Below, piece after piece: positions 11,537 through 25,000 of a DNA stretch of 64,000 nt; within the stretch, counting starts at the first letter, position 1, and every line of letters begins with the position of its first letter. A model generated the notes under the pieces. The model was not told the DNA's origin. It saw nothing but the letters and a program-made list of their open reading frames with translations, and made no database searches. The translations under genes were made by a program, and so were the position numbers. Source of the DNA: Hofstenia miamia (lineage: Eukaryota; Xenacoelomorpha; Acoela); NCBI GenBank assembly GCA_004352715.1, contig SCFE01000093.1:397283-461282 (forward strand). The letters are read 5' to 3'.

Positions 11537-14500
11537 GTAAGAAGTGTCATAGTAACTTTTAGAAATGTGATATCAAAAATTAAGCAGAGCTGGAAGTGGT
11601 CCAGAATTTTCGGGAATGGACAGGACTGTACTAATGCAATCAAATACGGCCCAATGCAAATTTTGCGAGACCATTTCAGACCGATTGAAAAATAAAATGC
11701 AGATAAGACTTTATATATGCTAAGATCTACATACATGCATATGCATGTACTTGCTACTCTGTATGCAATATTTATTGTACATATAACATCATGAATATGT
11801 TTGTACACGTAATGTATTGTGCATATATGCTTGGAAATATATAGTATTGCAATAAGAAGTGATAAATTACTACACTTTGCATGTAGTCTTAGGAAAAACT
11901 CGGACAGACTGGCCCAAAATGTTTGAGGACCGGATTGGACCTAACAGGACCAGACCTTGTCCCACTTCAATCCGGATAACTTCTAGCTCTAGCATAAGCC
12001 AATGGGGGCATTTCTTCAATGCTTTGTTTTGGAAAATCAATGCTAAGAAAATAGCAAGCAATTGGTATTTGAAGAATATTAAGAGTATGTTTTCATGACT
12101 AAAGATTCATTTTAAGCTTAAAATATGTTGTAAGTCGTAAATTTAATATTGCTTAGTAGCAGTAACATAGATTTAAATTAGCACTGTAGTTACACAATGA
12201 TCTATAAATAATTGATCGAATGAATATTTATTCAGGAGTTCAGGCTCAAAGTTTAATGTAAAACAAATGTTTGTACTAATTTTTGAACACTTTGAAACAA
12301 TAAAATATTGAATTTTTTAAATTCAGTACGGTTTTGTGTTCATATGAAGGCAAACTCTGCGATTAGAACCTTCTATGTATTGATTGAATAAATAGCTAGG
12401 TTTATCCACAACATTTATAGCAATTGTTAGGTAATTGTAAGAATCCATCATTAATACTATCTTTTAGTTACGGTAATCGCAAAATGCATTTCTCACTTAC
12501 TTACAAGTCATTGTATTTTGACTACAATTTTCATATTACAAAGAAAGCCGATGTATTTTTACAGTCAAACAATCGCATATTTGGCCCCTTCTACAATGCT
12601 GCTATACATAGCTGTGACATGAGCTTATGAGGTTAAAAATGGGCAAAAAATTTATTGCCTTATGTTTTGCGATTTAACACGAACTTTGAGATGGGACTAA
12701 TTACAGTATCATATTTATATTGCAAATACCGTTTATTACGCAATACAAGTAACAACAAACAATGATAACAATTACAAATACATACAATAAACAGCTCATT
12801 AAAACCAGTTGGTACCTAAAACAACTGATAATAGCTGCTGTCGAAAATAAGCCACCAAAATTATTTTACACATTTTAGGGAGAGGAGATAATGAGCATTC
12901 AGATGATATTCATCAAAAGTTCTTTCAAGTTAGCGGGTGGGTTTTGGTGGATAATATAATTTAGAAATTATCAAAAATTTTGAACACGTAAATATTTTGG
13001 GTCCACCAACAACCTAAAAAGGATTAGTCATCCCTAAAGTGTCAATATTAACACTTCTGGTCAGCAGTAATGCAAATATTCAAATGCTAATTAAAATAGC
13101 AGCTGTTCTTCTAAAGCTGGCAAAACTTGTATCAATAGAAAGAGAAGGCTGTCAGCATTGCACAGTAAAAAAATTTCTATATAGGTTCTAATGCTAAAAA
13201 TTTATTGGTTGTACAATTAGCTAACTACAGGTTATTGCTAATGTATGGCAGTATTGTAGATTGAACTATGAATTCAAATTACATTATTGACTTGGCTTAA
13301 AAAGTCATGGAAATCAACATGCTGTATACCAAAGAATTTTTATGCAAAATCTATTAATATTTGAAAGAATTGTTCCCAAGTTTTTATAATTTTGCAAATT
13401 CAATTTTGCAGCAATCATTGCTCAGAGAATTCTGCGTTTCATTAATTTAAACTTATCTTGCTTTATAAAATAATTTTTCTTATTTTGCACTACTCTAGGC
13501 GCCGCCCCCCTTAGAACTATATTTTTTGTTAAAAACTAGTTCATATCTATGCTTTACATAATATTTTGCATTATATTGAATACCTTTATTATATATCAAT
13601 AGATGTTCTTTTCAAAAGCGAGATAAATAACATATATTTTCGAAATATCATTTTCATTTTGACTTATACAATTCTTTTGGCTCATTAAATTTAACTTCTG
13701 AATTTAAATATCAAATGATTTTCTATCGAATTCAAATCTGTAACATGTTGACCACAAATCCTTTTCTTGGGGATTTATCAAATAAAATTTTTTTATTCAA
13801 TATTTGATATGTTACCCATATTAAAAAACTAAGCGAGAGTTTATCTAAATATTTTAGGCATACGATCCACATAATGGAAATCTATTTCTCAAAGCTGGCA
13901 TGGTCATCTTCGGATGCGGAACATGCTGCTATTGTATTGTTAGAGGTGGACAGGAATTTAACATGATCATAAAAGAGGATGACTGTGGAGATGTGGGGAA
14001 ATTCATCATGCGAGTTACACTTTGCATCCAAACAATAATGTCGATATCATTTGTTGTAACACAGTCCAAAAGAGTCTTTACAATGTTTATTAGGCAAGCA
14101 GAATTGGCACTGGCACATCTAGTGTCTGCAGATCTTATTACTTGTGTAGAATTTGTCCTTGATGAATCAGAAGAGAAGGCAGTTTCATTAAGAATTTCTG
14201 ATAACTTAACTACTGGGTTTGTATTGAAAATTTTTTAGCATTTATTATTTAGCTAAAGTATACTAATTCAAGTGTGTCCTGAGAAAGCATCATAATAACA
14301 ACAACACCTCTAACATTACTATACATAACCTTTGAATTTGAAAATCATGAAATTGTTTGTCCCACAACCTGATTCGACCCCCAAACAGTCTCTTATTAAC
14401 CCTTTCATCTTTTTAGATGTTCAACATTAGATGTTGAAGAGGACGAAAACATAGAAATTTTGACGACACTGTTTTATCCTTGCATTATTGAAAAATCATT

Positions 14501-16119
14501 AATTGCTGCTGGTTTTTTCTGCATAATGGCAATCAATGTTTCACAAGCCAAAGTCATTGAAAACAGATCATCCAAAGAAATCGTTGTTGGCAAAGAACAC
14601 CTTTTAGAATGGAATCACCATTTCTACATGAAATTTTCAAAAACTGGCGCAATTTTGGGTATATATATATATAGATGCATTTCAATAGAATAGACCTATA
14701 TGCACAAGTACGCCTTTTTGCAGTTATCACCTAACGCCCTAACAACAAAACCATATAAATCCATATAAGCTGAGAAATTCGAAAGTAATACTAAAGAAAC
14801 ATACAAGATTGTCTCATAGTTATACCGGAATCAGTTATTTAGCAATATCAGTATCATTATTTCGTGTAAAAGCAACTCTCCTGTTGAAAGCCAATACTAA
14901 TTGTTTATTTTTGGCAGACCATTGTTTGCATTGTATGTTAATAAACTGCCTAAAGCGGTATTTACAGACGATTTGATATATTTTTCTACAAAACACTGAA
15001 TTTTGATTTAAAAAAATAAATAAACAGCGGACAATAGATTTCATTTAATACTATAGACTGCTATCTTATATGAAATAATCAACACTGTAATTGTGCTATT
15101 AATATTAATGCATTATATGTATATGTACTATTAGAATTCTATTCAAAAATCTATCATAACACATCAATTAGCTTCGAAAACGATGTAAGAAAATTTATTT
15201 TGAAAAGTTTACTAAAAATTATAAGAATCTAACATATGGTTTTCCGAAGCTTTTCATACTGTTTTTAACCTGAAGTGCTTGCTTATTCTGGGCAAACAAG
15301 AAATTTAAAATTTTGATGTGCTTTATAGGAATTTTTATGTTGAATATAAAATATTTCACTTAGTTTGTTTTAGGAACCTTGGTGCTGTTCTTTACAGTTG
15401 GTGTAATATTCTGTAGGAAACTAACGATGCCAGATGACATCTACATTACAATTTCATATAGAATTTTCCAGTGTTCGCTTCATTTGATTAACATGTTGGT
15501 ATTTCTTTTTACAAATCCTAAGCTGAGCATCAGACAGAAGACATCTCATTTCCACAACGCAATTGACGTTCCACTTCTAATGATTTCTCTGGGTGGCTTA
15601 TTACAGTGTATGATGTTTGCTTCAGTGGCTTCTTGGGTTGCATTTTTAACCATAAACAAGGGTAATGTAAATTGAAAATTTATTATTATTAAATCTCCTT
15701 AATGTACATTTTAAGTGCTTAAGGTTAGTATGGTTTCAATTCGTTTTCTAAGAATCCTAAAATTTTAGTTTGCTCATTGATGCATTTATGATTATAAGAT
15801 GTTATAAATAAGGTTAGACACATACTGTTATCTAATCCTTAACTTCAAACGATTTCCAAGAGAAACTATCTGCCTTGCAGATAAATTATCCAGCTCATCG
15901 GTTTATGTCTAGATGCTTATGGCCAATGCCGCAACATTTGTTAGTGTTAGATAAAATGGCTCATTAGATATTTGCTACTCTTTACAGCATTTATTCATAA
16001 GTATAATGAATATTTTAGATTTATTATTTTCAAATTTATATATTCTATTATTTTCAAAACCTTGATTATATATATATATACACATATATATATACATATA
16101 TATATATAATATATATATT

Positions 16120-16159
<40 letters not shown>

Positions 16160-16732
16160 AATTGCCATTACCTAACCATTAATTAATTTTGTGGACCACC
16201 ATTAATGGCCATTATTGTAATTGAATAAATCATCCATTACACCCTCATCAGTGCAACTTTTTTATCGCAATCAGAACTGGTTGTCTCAAACCTTCCAAAT
16301 TTGTCTTATATCTTTTCAAATTTATTATTTCATTGACACCTTTCCCTTAAAAAAATGAGTGCAATTGCCAGACTTAGCTCTAGCAGTTTTCAATTTTATT
16401 GTCAAAATGTCATTGCACAGTGCAGCAACTATGCAGTGTGAAATATGGAAATAAATGACATTGATGCTCACTTTTTGATACATCACTTCCAGTGTTCTAT
16501 ATGCAAACCTGAATGCATACAGTCAATTTAATTACGCCCTTCACAAATATTTGAAGGATTTGGTATGAAAAAACAATTAATCTAATGAATTTCCTCAATA
16601 TAATATGTACTTCTAAAATGGCAATTAAATTTCCATTAATGGCCATTGGGAATTTTATATTTCAACATTTCCATTAATGGATTTTAAGGATAACTTTTTC
16701 AATTAAAATAAAATTAATTTTTGAGCAGCCCT

Positions 16733-16776
<44 letters not shown>

Positions 16777-18317
16777 TATTGGGTATGTTACCCTTATATA
16801 ATAATATATTACATCTTACTGATATTCTTTAAAATAAGTAATATATTATTCGTTATTTATTACTTACCCAAAGGTGACTAAGTTATATTATTCATACTTA
16901 CCTGTAATGTAATGTGATGTGTTTAAACCTGCCGGTGACCTAGGTCGTCAAAATGGCAATCAGAATTTTATACAAACAATAGAAAATTTGAAGTACAACA
17001 TTACGGATATTGCTGCTTTCTGGCATGATGAAAAATAACTGAATTAGCGAATCTGTTGAAGTAAAAATTTACATGAGATACTTGTTTTGAGCGCAAGATA
17101 TAGTGTAAATTTTGCTGCTTGGAAATAAGGTAATGAAGAGCATGTTAATTTTTCATCATTCGCGACTAAATATTATCGCCAATCTTACATCTTCTGTCAT
17201 AAATAGTAGTTGTTTCATTAGATAAAATAATTTTAAAAGCTCTTTTTGAATACGCTCTAAATTATGGGATTGCGACTGAGTAAGTACTCTATAACAGATC
17301 TTACTAATGCATCGTAGATTGAAAGGATTGTAATTTCATCGATCCCACTGCAATTTCATAAAATGTCCTCTTTTGGATCGTTTCTTAACCAAGTAATTGG
17401 TGTTTTCCGTCCATTTAGTATCTGATTGCAAGACAACACCGAGAATTTTCGCCGAATTATTACGCTTCAAAATAAATCGCCATTCTTTACTTTTGGAGGA
17501 GGATTAAGACTTTGCAAAAAGGAAATAGTCGTTTCTTTGCATCATGAATACCGCATCAGTTTCTAACATTTTGAACTAAGTGGAATGCACTTATAATTTT
17601 TTATTCAGAAAATTTAAAAAATTACTGAATCTCATGTTTGTATGTTGTTTATTCAGTAAGCAAAATCATATTCATGCACAATGTACATGTACTTAAGCAT
17701 ATTAATATTTCTGTCTAAGCGTATATTCTGTTAATAGCAATGTTAGAAAAAGCATTATAGTATAGGAGAAGAATCGCATAAGTAATGCATGATTATTTGC
17801 AATTTTACTATATATGTTTAGCTTCTGCTAAAATAGAAGCAGCGATAACAATAATAGATCATAGTCTACATGGTATTCAAGCTGTCATTCAAACATTGCT
17901 CATATTTAATTGGTTACGTTTGAAGGCTAAATTTGATACCAGCTACACCCGTTCAGCAATCTTCCTGCTCTTTGGCATCAATCTCTCTCTGTGGTTGATG
18001 CTAATGTTTGAAATGGACACCATTATTGTCAGCAAATTTGAGGTATGTACGAAGTCTATAATTTTCTAATCTAACATTTTGCCTATCACTGTTTCAAATG
18101 AGGATAGCATATGAATGTAATTTAGGTGGCTCTATATTCTAAACTTAATTGGAACCTAATTGTTCATATTTTGGGGCCACTGGCAATATTCTTCCATTTT
18201 CATTCTACTGCATGTCTGTTCGACGTATGGTTTGGCAGTTACTTTCCCTCCGAAGAAAACTCAAATGTTGAGATCATCGACAAACAGTCGTTATTTACCA
18301 TCACCAAGAAGGATTAA
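11291..18317 (+). CDS. Otopetrin-like proton channel gene A, six coding exons
   Basis: I join exons 11291-11536, 13858-14216, 14417-14658, 15374-15661, 17822-18042 and 18126-18317 into an open frame of 515 codons plus stop; every junction is GT-AG. The product has about 12 hydrophobic segments: two in exon 1, three in exon 2, TM6 and the start of TM7 in exon 3, TM7 to TM9 in exon 4, two in exon 5, one in exon 6. Family-like motifs are YPCIIEKSLIAA (TM6), the LHGIQAVIQT segment (TM10), LWLMLMFE (TM11) and FHFHSTACLFDVW (TM12). Otopetrins are dimeric plasma-membrane proton channels; function here is inferred from family only. Length fits the family. The start at 11291 is chosen because gene B starts at the same relative position. 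Intron sizes are 2321, 200, 715, 2160 and 83 bp. No coding disruption is visible. Multipass identity is very likely; the otopetrin assignment is from remembered motifs. Confidence 0.87.
11537..13857. other. Gene A intron 1
   Basis: 2321 bp, GTAAGA...TTTTAG. It holds a patch at 11900-11990 rich in GGACC/GGACCAGACC-like phrases (possible hAT-type end fragment), and otherwise AT-rich non-coding DNA. Frames at 11455-11808 (minus) and 12424-12630 have no recognisable content. Confidence 0.7.
13858..14216 (+). CDS. Gene A coding exon 2
   Basis: Opens after ATTTTAG with AYDPHNGNLFLKAGMVIFG, matching the IYDPHNANLFLKVG start of gene B exon 2. Codes for residues 83-201 plus two bases of codon 202, TM3 to TM5. 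A cysteine-rich CGTCCYC motif lies in TM3. Donor is GTTTGT (phase 2); the frame would stop 16 bases after the donor if unspliced. Confidence 0.85.
14417..14658 (+). CDS. Gene A coding exon 3
   Basis: 242 nt, the same length as in gene B. Acceptor is TTTTTAG. An acidic linker (LDVEEDENIE) precedes TM6, LFYPCIIEKSLIAAGFFCIM, whose Y-P-x-I-I-E core is typical of otopetrins. The exon ends TTG G before GTATAT (phase 1), where the donor merges into a short TA run. Confidence 0.85.
14659..15373. other. Gene A intron 3
   Basis: 715 bp, begins within a short TA run and ends TTGTTTTAG. Nothing recognised inside. Confidence 0.75.
15374..15661 (+). CDS. Gene A coding exon 4
   Basis: 288 nt, identical in length to gene B exon 4. 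Acceptor GTTTTAG. Codes for the rest of TM7, then MPDDIYITISYRIFQCSLHL (TM8) and the strongly conserved SHFHNAIDVPLLMISLGGLL (TM9 start). Donor GTAATG after AAG G (phase 1). Confidence 0.85.
16068..16157. repeat. Compound (TA)n/(TACA) microsatellite
   Basis: About 90 bp of alternating TA with interspersed CACA and GTATA steps, within gene A intron 4. Confidence 0.9.
16734..16772. repeat. (TA)n microsatellite
   Basis: About 39 bp of alternating TA in gene A intron 4. Confidence 0.9.
17130..17580 (-). pseudogene. Non-LTR retrotransposon RT remnant inside gene A intron 4
   Basis: The complement of 17340-17500 reads KEWRFILKRNNSAKILGVVL then QSDTKWTENTNYLVKKRSKR. The next piece is IYDALVRSVIEYLLSRNP, with LERIQKELLK in a shifted frame. 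This is the post-palm and thumb region of Jockey/CR1-like RTs. It lies opposite to the host gene and contains a stop and a frameshift. Confidence 0.65.
17822..18042 (+). CDS. Gene A coding exon 5
   Basis: 221 nt, equal to gene B. Acceptor is TATGTTTAG. Encodes AKIEAAITIIDHSLHGIQAV (TM10) and INLSLWLMLMFEMDTIIV (TM11). Donor is GTATGT after GAG (phase 0). The open frame runs upstream to 17785, but the protein match to gene B begins only at the acceptor. Confidence 0.86.
18126..18317 (+). CDS. Gene A terminal coding exon 6
   Basis: Begins with GTG (Val) after TTTAG, an internal codon and not a start. Encodes LNWNLIVHILGPLAIFFHFH and STACLFDVWFGSYF, the last membrane segment, then a polar tail and TAA. 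The tail is 17 residues shorter than in gene B. No AATAAA is visible in the next 400 bases. Confidence 0.86.
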   Translation: MALYSKLNWNLIVHILGPLAIFFHFHSTACLFDVWFGSYFPSEENSNVEIIDKQSLFTITKKD

Positions 18318-19129
18318 TAGCTCATAAACGTCAACAATGAACTCAAATTTTATCATTTTTCCAACTTTTTTGACAAAATTTTGTCCGCTTGTTTAAGTGT
18401 TATTACATACTTGGACCCGGGTAAAAAATCTTCAAGTCCCACCCGCTATTTCAAGACCCACAACTATCCGTTTTTCAAATTTTCAATCAATTCAAAACAC
18501 GCAAGAACATATTTTTGCCCTCACTAACCGCTATATAATATAATTTTTTAATAATAATAATAATATTAATAATTTATTTGGCTTTGCGACCTAGGGTCCA
18601 ACTTACAGGACAATTTTTTACAATGAACCAGCAATTGCATTTAAACCTTTCAGCAAATTGTGGCCCCGCATGAAACATGTAATTTCTTGCTCCGCCTCGT
18701 GTCCAATTGTGTGTTATTATGATCCAAAAACGTTTTCACTTATTTTAGTTTTCAAACTAAAGTTCCTGTTGTGGAATAGATTTGAATATGTTTTAATATT
18801 AAATATTTTTTCTACAAATTAACAATACTAAATCACTAAATGTTTTAAACAAGTCATTGTAGTTTCTTGTACGTAGTACTGCAAATTTTTAATAGCTGGT
18901 GGAAACTAATTAATCAGTTGTGTTGATAATTCCTATTTAATATATTGTGCTGTTATATGTTCAGCAATGGTCTAATTTTCTAAACTTTGTTTAAATTTCT
19001 TATACTTTGAAAGATTTAAAAACATGTACTAGCCAGAGGTAGAAAGTTACTAGAGTTGCAACAAAATTTACGGGTCACTGGATCGTCGGTTCAGGGATTT
19101 GTTGCAGGTCAGTCGAGTCACATTTAAGT
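18318..19129. other. 3-prime flank of gene A
   Basis: No AATAAA close to the stop codon; an ATTAAA-like site is near 18787. Holds a GGACCCGGG/CCCACCCGC patch at 18412-18455, an (AAT)n run at 18547-18570, and at 19034-19115 a patch starting CAGAGGTAGAAAG with GGGTCACTGG and GGTCAGTCGAGTC units that looks like a hAT-type terminus. Confidence 0.5.
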
Positions 19130-20060
19130 ATGCAAATGAAGGAAATAAATTGCACAAATGAGCTCGTCTCAAGAAAGTCTAGCTCATTGTTATGTGTTTT
19201 ACATCAATGTTGCAACCGGTCAGAAATATTTATTGCCGGTGATACAATATTATTTAATTCTAATAAATCTGCAGAAAAAGCTATTCAAATTCTCAGAAAA
19301 AAATGTACTTCTCTCACTAAATATTTTGTTTCCTTAAGGCTAAGAGAATCCTTTAAAAACTCAATTCGGCATTGTTAAATCAAATTCTGCATCTACTGAT
19401 ACCTTCCAATATAAACTTAATTTTAACGGCATTCATATAAAGCAAGTTCAGTCCTTTAATTACCTTGGAATTATTTTCGATTACAATTTTAATTTTGAAA
19501 TGCAACTAAATCATAATAATAGAAAAATGGCCATATCGATAGAGGTAATGAACTTTATCTCTCAAAAACTTCCAACTAAATCAAAAATTCAATTGATTCA
19601 TACTCTAGTATTAAGTCATTTCAACTATGCTAATATACTCTACACAGATATAAACAAAAAATTCCTCAGAAAATTTCAGGTACAATTAAATTGGGCTATC
19701 AAAGTAACAGTTAATAATCATAGCTTTAATAAGAATAATGAATACATAAAAATCTCAAACTTATTTCTACATCCCCAATGCTATATTTATATAAATGTCC
19801 TAAAAACATTCTTCAAAATAATTAATAGTACTTTTCCATATAACAAAACTAACTTTCTTTCCCAAAAAAGAATTAATAAACAAAATAAAGGAAATCTTTT
19901 AATTGAACCAATCAGGTATGAGAAGCGAATAACGAAAAAATCTTTTCTAAACACAGCTATATATATATATATATATATATATAAGAATTTACCAAAATTT
20001 ATCAAACAAATAAATACATTAAAAACTTTAAGATTCAGATATTAAAAAATACTTCTGCAG
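19130..20060 (+). pseudogene. Jockey/CR1-like RT C-terminal relic
   Basis: The first piece reads IFIAGDTILFNSNKSAEKAI (an altered F-A-D-D-T box) and LRKKCTSLTKYFVSL. After a frameshift near 19375 comes FNYLGIIFDYNFNFEMQLNH, then an open frame of 181 codons (19500-20045) with LPTKSKIQLIHTLVLSHFNY and LYTDINKKFLRKFQVQLNWA, the RT thumb and following domain. A (TA)n tract at 19956-19983 lies in frame inside it (AIYIYIYIYIYKNLP), so the microsatellite grew in or was captured by the element. The catalytic aspartates are not intact, so this is not a host gene. Confidence 0.7.
19956..19983. repeat. (TA)n microsatellite within RT relic
   Basis: 28 bp of alternating TA read as Tyr-Ile repeats in the surrounding open frame. 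Confidence 0.9.
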
Positions 20061-21489
20061 CTTTAATATAAAAATACTTAAATGGTGAGGTTATAAATTT
20101 TACAATCCTGATAACTTTATTAATAGAAACTAACATCGTCATAACCCAAGTTAATTATCATTCTCATTTGTAAAAATTTCTTGTTTTGTTTTATTTTGTT
20201 TGTTTTTCTTTTCTTTTCTTGACGCTTTCAGAATTGTTATCAGTATTTTTACTGTTCAAACTATTTCTGAATATAGACATTTCTTCTTCTTTTTCTTCTT
20301 GGTAACTGGAAGCTGATTGAGCAAAGCACTTGCCATTTATCGGCCGTTTAATTGGTGACATGTAAATTCTAAACTAAACAATTTTGTTGACAAAATAACA
20401 TTCATTGTATTTTTATATATTATTATTTATTACTTATGTTATTGTATCATTTTTTTATTTGTTATTGCAATAAAATATCAATATGCAAAAATAACAAATG
20501 TACGTTTTTAATTTTTTCAAAACCGATGAAACCTGCAAATTGGTTGAATAAGCCCATGGAAACCCATAGGCTCAGATTTGAAACCGGGTCCGACCCATGC
20601 CCGTATTGGAAAAGCCCAGCCTATCTCTAAAACCGTTTCCAAATTTAAAAACCCAGTTTGACAATAAAAAATGCCATATATGTATACTATTTTGAAGAGA
20701 TTATGAGTCGGAATAGTAAATGTATATTGTATAAATAATATATGTATTTCCTGACCATTATAGATAACACATGCATGTTATAATGTTAAATATAAATTAT
20801 TATTGACTAATATTCAATTAAAACAAAATAATTAATCTCACCTGTTTAATGTTGATTGACCGAGAAACAATCACCGCTCACTTATAATATTGTAATTAAG
20901 GAAATATTTTATGTAAATTGACAATTGAGCCCAAACTTTAACTATTTACATCTCATTTATAAACTTTGACTTATTACAGACGAGTAGAAATTTTAGTTCA
21001 AATGAGCGTAAATTATATGAATTAGATAATGTAATTTACAAATGAGAGAACGTGTGAGGTCTGCCACAAAAAATACTACGAGGCCCCTTCTAAGGAGCAC
21101 TTTCTCTGGGGGTTTCCCATAGAGAAATTTGAAAACCCTATGCCCAAGTTTTTCAACATTCTCGCTTATTAGTTATAATAGTGAAAGAACACAAAGTATT
21201 TAGAGAAGCGTGCAATTGAAATGGAACTGCATATATTCAGTTAAAAAAATAGAGCGCAACATGATTTAATAGCGAAGAGAATTTGCAATTTCGAAATCAA
21301 TACGATTTAGAAATTCCATTAAAATATTTTAATTAAACCGCAATGTTAATAATTATCAAAAGTACATTCACCTGCAATCATTAATCGTGAATTATATAGA
21401 CAGCCTTGTTGCATGAAAAGCTATTTGTTTTTATAAATACAGCTCGCTTTTTGCAATTTTGCTGATTAATTTCCCAAAAATATAATATA
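20061..21489. other. Non-coding AT-rich DNA
   Basis: No gene supported. A patch at 20520-20635 (AACCCATAGGCTCAG, CCGGGTCCGACCCATGCCCG) is GC-rich and resembles hAT-type terminal sequence. Confidence 0.5.
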
Positions 21490-21499
21490 TCTTTAGTAA

Positions 21500-21625
21500 T
21501 TAGACCGGTGATAAAACGGTTAAATTAGCCGGTCAACATGTCTAATCGGTAACAGGTAGATATCGGTACTTGTTACTGTTTATTGGTAACCGGCACCATT
21601 TGATCGGTGAACGGTTGCAGGACAG
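21500..21625. repeat. Cluster of CGGT motifs
   Basis: About eight copies of CGGT in contexts such as ACCGGT, AACGGTT, GCCGGTC and ATCGGTA within about 120 bp of otherwise AT-rich DNA. This could be the transposase-binding terminal region of a non-autonomous DNA transposon. A second GGTTC/CCGGGTC patch lies at 22020-22085, possibly the opposite end. Confidence 0.35.
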
Positions 21626-22085
21626 ATTTACATATTTCATACCAAACGTTAGCTTCCGCATTTGTTATTTTTTAAACAATTTGAGTAGCATATCAGAAAT
21701 TTCAAGATCTATCACTGCACTGTTCTAAGATTCGATTCAGAATCCAACATAGATTCGGATTAGGATATTTAATTTCGTTTATTCCGCCTAATAAATATTT
21801 ACAAATAGAAAGTCCTTATTAGTCTGATATTGTAAATTGTGTTTGGACTTGCTAGCATTTTTGCGTCACATAAAACCAATTCGATGGTTTCTTATGTCAC
21901 ATACCTATATGATGGGAGATGTAAGAACCTTTTCTACATATTGCGAGGTGAGGCTTTCAAATGTAAGTGAAGACCAGGTTGACGTGCACCTTCATACCAA
22001 TATCTATGCAAATTTTAAAAACGGTTCAAATCGTGTCACCGGGTCATTTAATTTAAGTTTTTCCGGTTCACATCGACGGACTTGA

Positions 22086-25000
22086 ATCTAATGACTTGGT
22101 TTTATCCATAATTTGCAAAATCCTAACTTTTTTATTGTTCTTACCCTTAAACACAGTTAAACACCGTTTCTCTGGTCTTAGAAGCATTGCACACATGGTT
22201 CTTGGTGTCAGATTCTCTTGCCAAATAGTCAATACTACTTTGCCTGTGCACAACATCAGCTTGAAAACGACATTTATTTCAAATATAAAATTTCTTTATA
22301 GAAATATCTATTGTGGAAAGTACATAGCATTAGGGCTTTAAATAGAAACGCCATGAAATTCATTTTACTGAAAATTTGCCGTTTATTGGAATTCAACTTT
22401 TAAGTTGATATAACATGGCCTTAATGCCAAGACAAGCAATAAGTGATCACCTGCACTTCTTATCACTCACTGATCTGTCTGCGAATTGTCTATAAAATCT
22501 ACATTTATAACAGTATCTTTGGAAGTTGATGTTGCATTGGTAGTAATAATCATTACACATTATATTTACCCTGCAACCTGCAACGAATGCTTGGTCAGGG
22601 AGTTCACGAGATCGGTGTTTGTCAAACGTACCTGTTATTGATTGTACATTTTATCTATATATATGCATCAATGTAACCTTAAAGTTCTTAATAAAATATT
22701 AGTTAACTTAAACCTTTATCTTACATTTGAAGTTGTGACTTTTGTAAGAGGTCAATGAATATCTGCGTATGTAGTTGAATGAAAAATTATCTGGGGATGA
22801 AGAAGTAGCACTTTCAAATTCATAATTGAAATGATAATGTGGAAGAAGTGAGGGAATTACTGTCATATCTTGGCAAAGATAAAATTACCTTACTGCAAGA
22901 AGCGAATCATAATAGAAGAGAAACAATTTTGTCAAGGAATATCTTCACTGTTAAAAATGTACTTTCCCGTCACTGTAAGCACTGAATTTCCTCAGACGGT
23001 GTGCTATTGTCTGCCTTTCGTTTTCTAGTTGACATTTATATTTTCAATCACATTCATTCGTGTGCTATTGCAGAAGCTATTTGACAGGAAGTTGATTTCA
23101 AATTGACATTTTCTAAGAAGAAGCGGTTAGCATTTATTAGAATATATTCAGGATGCAATATCAACTTCCAAACTCGATCTTGAAATGGGAGATCATAAGT
23201 GTAAGAATTACCATGTTTCACAAACCTTTCCGTGAGATTATTGGATTCCTCAAAGTTTATGAAAAAGCTCATGGACTTAATAGAATTTTTTCCTATGTAA
23301 AATTTGGAAACGTGTGATAGACAATGACCAGGACGTGTATACTCTTGAAGAGTTTCCTACTATTGATAAAAAAACTATTGCTATCAATGTGCAGATGTCC
23401 CTTTACAAAATACATGTCGAATAACCTGATAAAATCGGTATAAATTTTGGGTTCTTTGCGAAAGTACGTGACTTTGCTTGCATAAATCGTGAAGATTTGA
23501 AGGTGGAACAAAGAATCTTCCTGAAAAAGTGGACTTTTATAGCAAAACTAATCAAGGTGTTTATATGTTCGTTACCACGATACAATGAATTCTTTACAAA
23601 ATCGTGTGTGGAATTCGATCTTAACGCGAGATTATCTTCTCTTGGGCGAGCAGTTGGGGGAAATTATGAAACTTTCTATAGCTAATGTCCTCTCTCTGGT
23701 TCATGTGCTGCAAGGAGTGTGCCAAGTTGACAAGCACAAAAACAAAGTTGCAAATGCTTGTGGCATTTGTAAGATGTGATGTTGTGGTCACTGTGTTGCA
23801 AAACAAATCGAATTTATTACCTGCAATAACTGTTTCAGATATTTTTATTAGAATAATTATTTCGTAATAAATTGAAGCGTTTTCAGTAACGAAAATAGGA
23901 CTACACTTTCATTTGCAGATATTAAAAAATCATTGCGCTTCTAGCTTTAAATCACGCATTTAAACAAACAAATAGTTTACCATTTTATATTTGGGCAGTT
24001 TATAATATGATACATTCCTCTGTTTCGAGCGTGTGGCGTTCCAGGTGAGCCTATCGATTACATGCGCGAAATTCGAAAACACTACCGTAAATAGAGTGAA
24101 GTAAGGAAATGTTTACTTTATTGCAGTGTACTAGTTCTTAACTAAAGTAACGTAAAGTTTCAAGTAGATAATTATTCAATCAGTTTTTGGATTTTTATAT
24201 GTAGCAAAAGTAAGCCCAAAATAACTTGAGGCGTTTGCAGCAGGCTAAAATGTTGAGACTGTATTTTTTCCTGGTTTAAAACTGAAAGACATGTAAATTC
24301 CTTTACAATTATTATAACTGACTGTAATTAAAACTTAAATAGAAACCATGATAATATTGTTTTCTGCTACTTTTATATGTCATTAGTTTTTGTTATTGTA
24401 CAGTATTTATAAGGTGGTCAATTCTGATCAGTACACTAATTTAAGGGTATAGAAAAAAGTAAACAATTTTACTAGTATCAAGGTGTGAAATTACATTATC
24501 CAGGAGAACAATTACTGTTGTCGCAACTCCCTTCTGGCAAACTGATATCCATCATTCAAACTTTCCGGGAACTTTTATTGTAACAGGGCAAATTAGTTTC
24601 TAAAAACATCTTGAGGGAGTTCAAGGATAATCAGACATGGCGGTAGTTTTTTTATCAAAATTTTTTTAATTTTAGCATCTTTAGCCAAAGGATTGTATTG
24701 GCTCTTTTCGATTTTTAGAGTTTTAACAGAATATATATACGCAGAAATATAAAACAAGGGATTTGGTATACTCAATACACAATATATTCATTAGCATAAA
24801 TTTGAGGAAAGTTTTATATTTGAATAGAAATCTATACGAATGAAAATAAACTACAGGAATATAGAAAGTGAAGAGTAATATTTTACTTTTGAAGGAAGCA
24901 TACCCAACACTGATTGCACAATACTTCAATCCAACGATTTTATGAAATAAATGATAAACTTAGACACAAAAATGATTGTTAATAACACAGAAAAACTTCT

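Larger units (their letters stand above)
15662..17821. other. Gene A intron 4
   Basis: 2160 bp, GTAATG...GTTTAG. Holds two large TA/TACA microsatellites, several CCATTAATGG palindromes (near 16200, 16635 and 16673) and an antisense RT relic. Confidence 0.75.

Noticed and set aside
19500-20045. 181-codon frame as a host gene
   Set aside because: Content is RT thumb-like sequence continuous with an upstream frameshifted RT piece, with a (TA)n tract inside.
23054-23806. Minus-strand gene from consecutive short frames
   Set aside because: No recognisable motif, no shared frame, no credible splice chain; noted only as a possible decayed relic.
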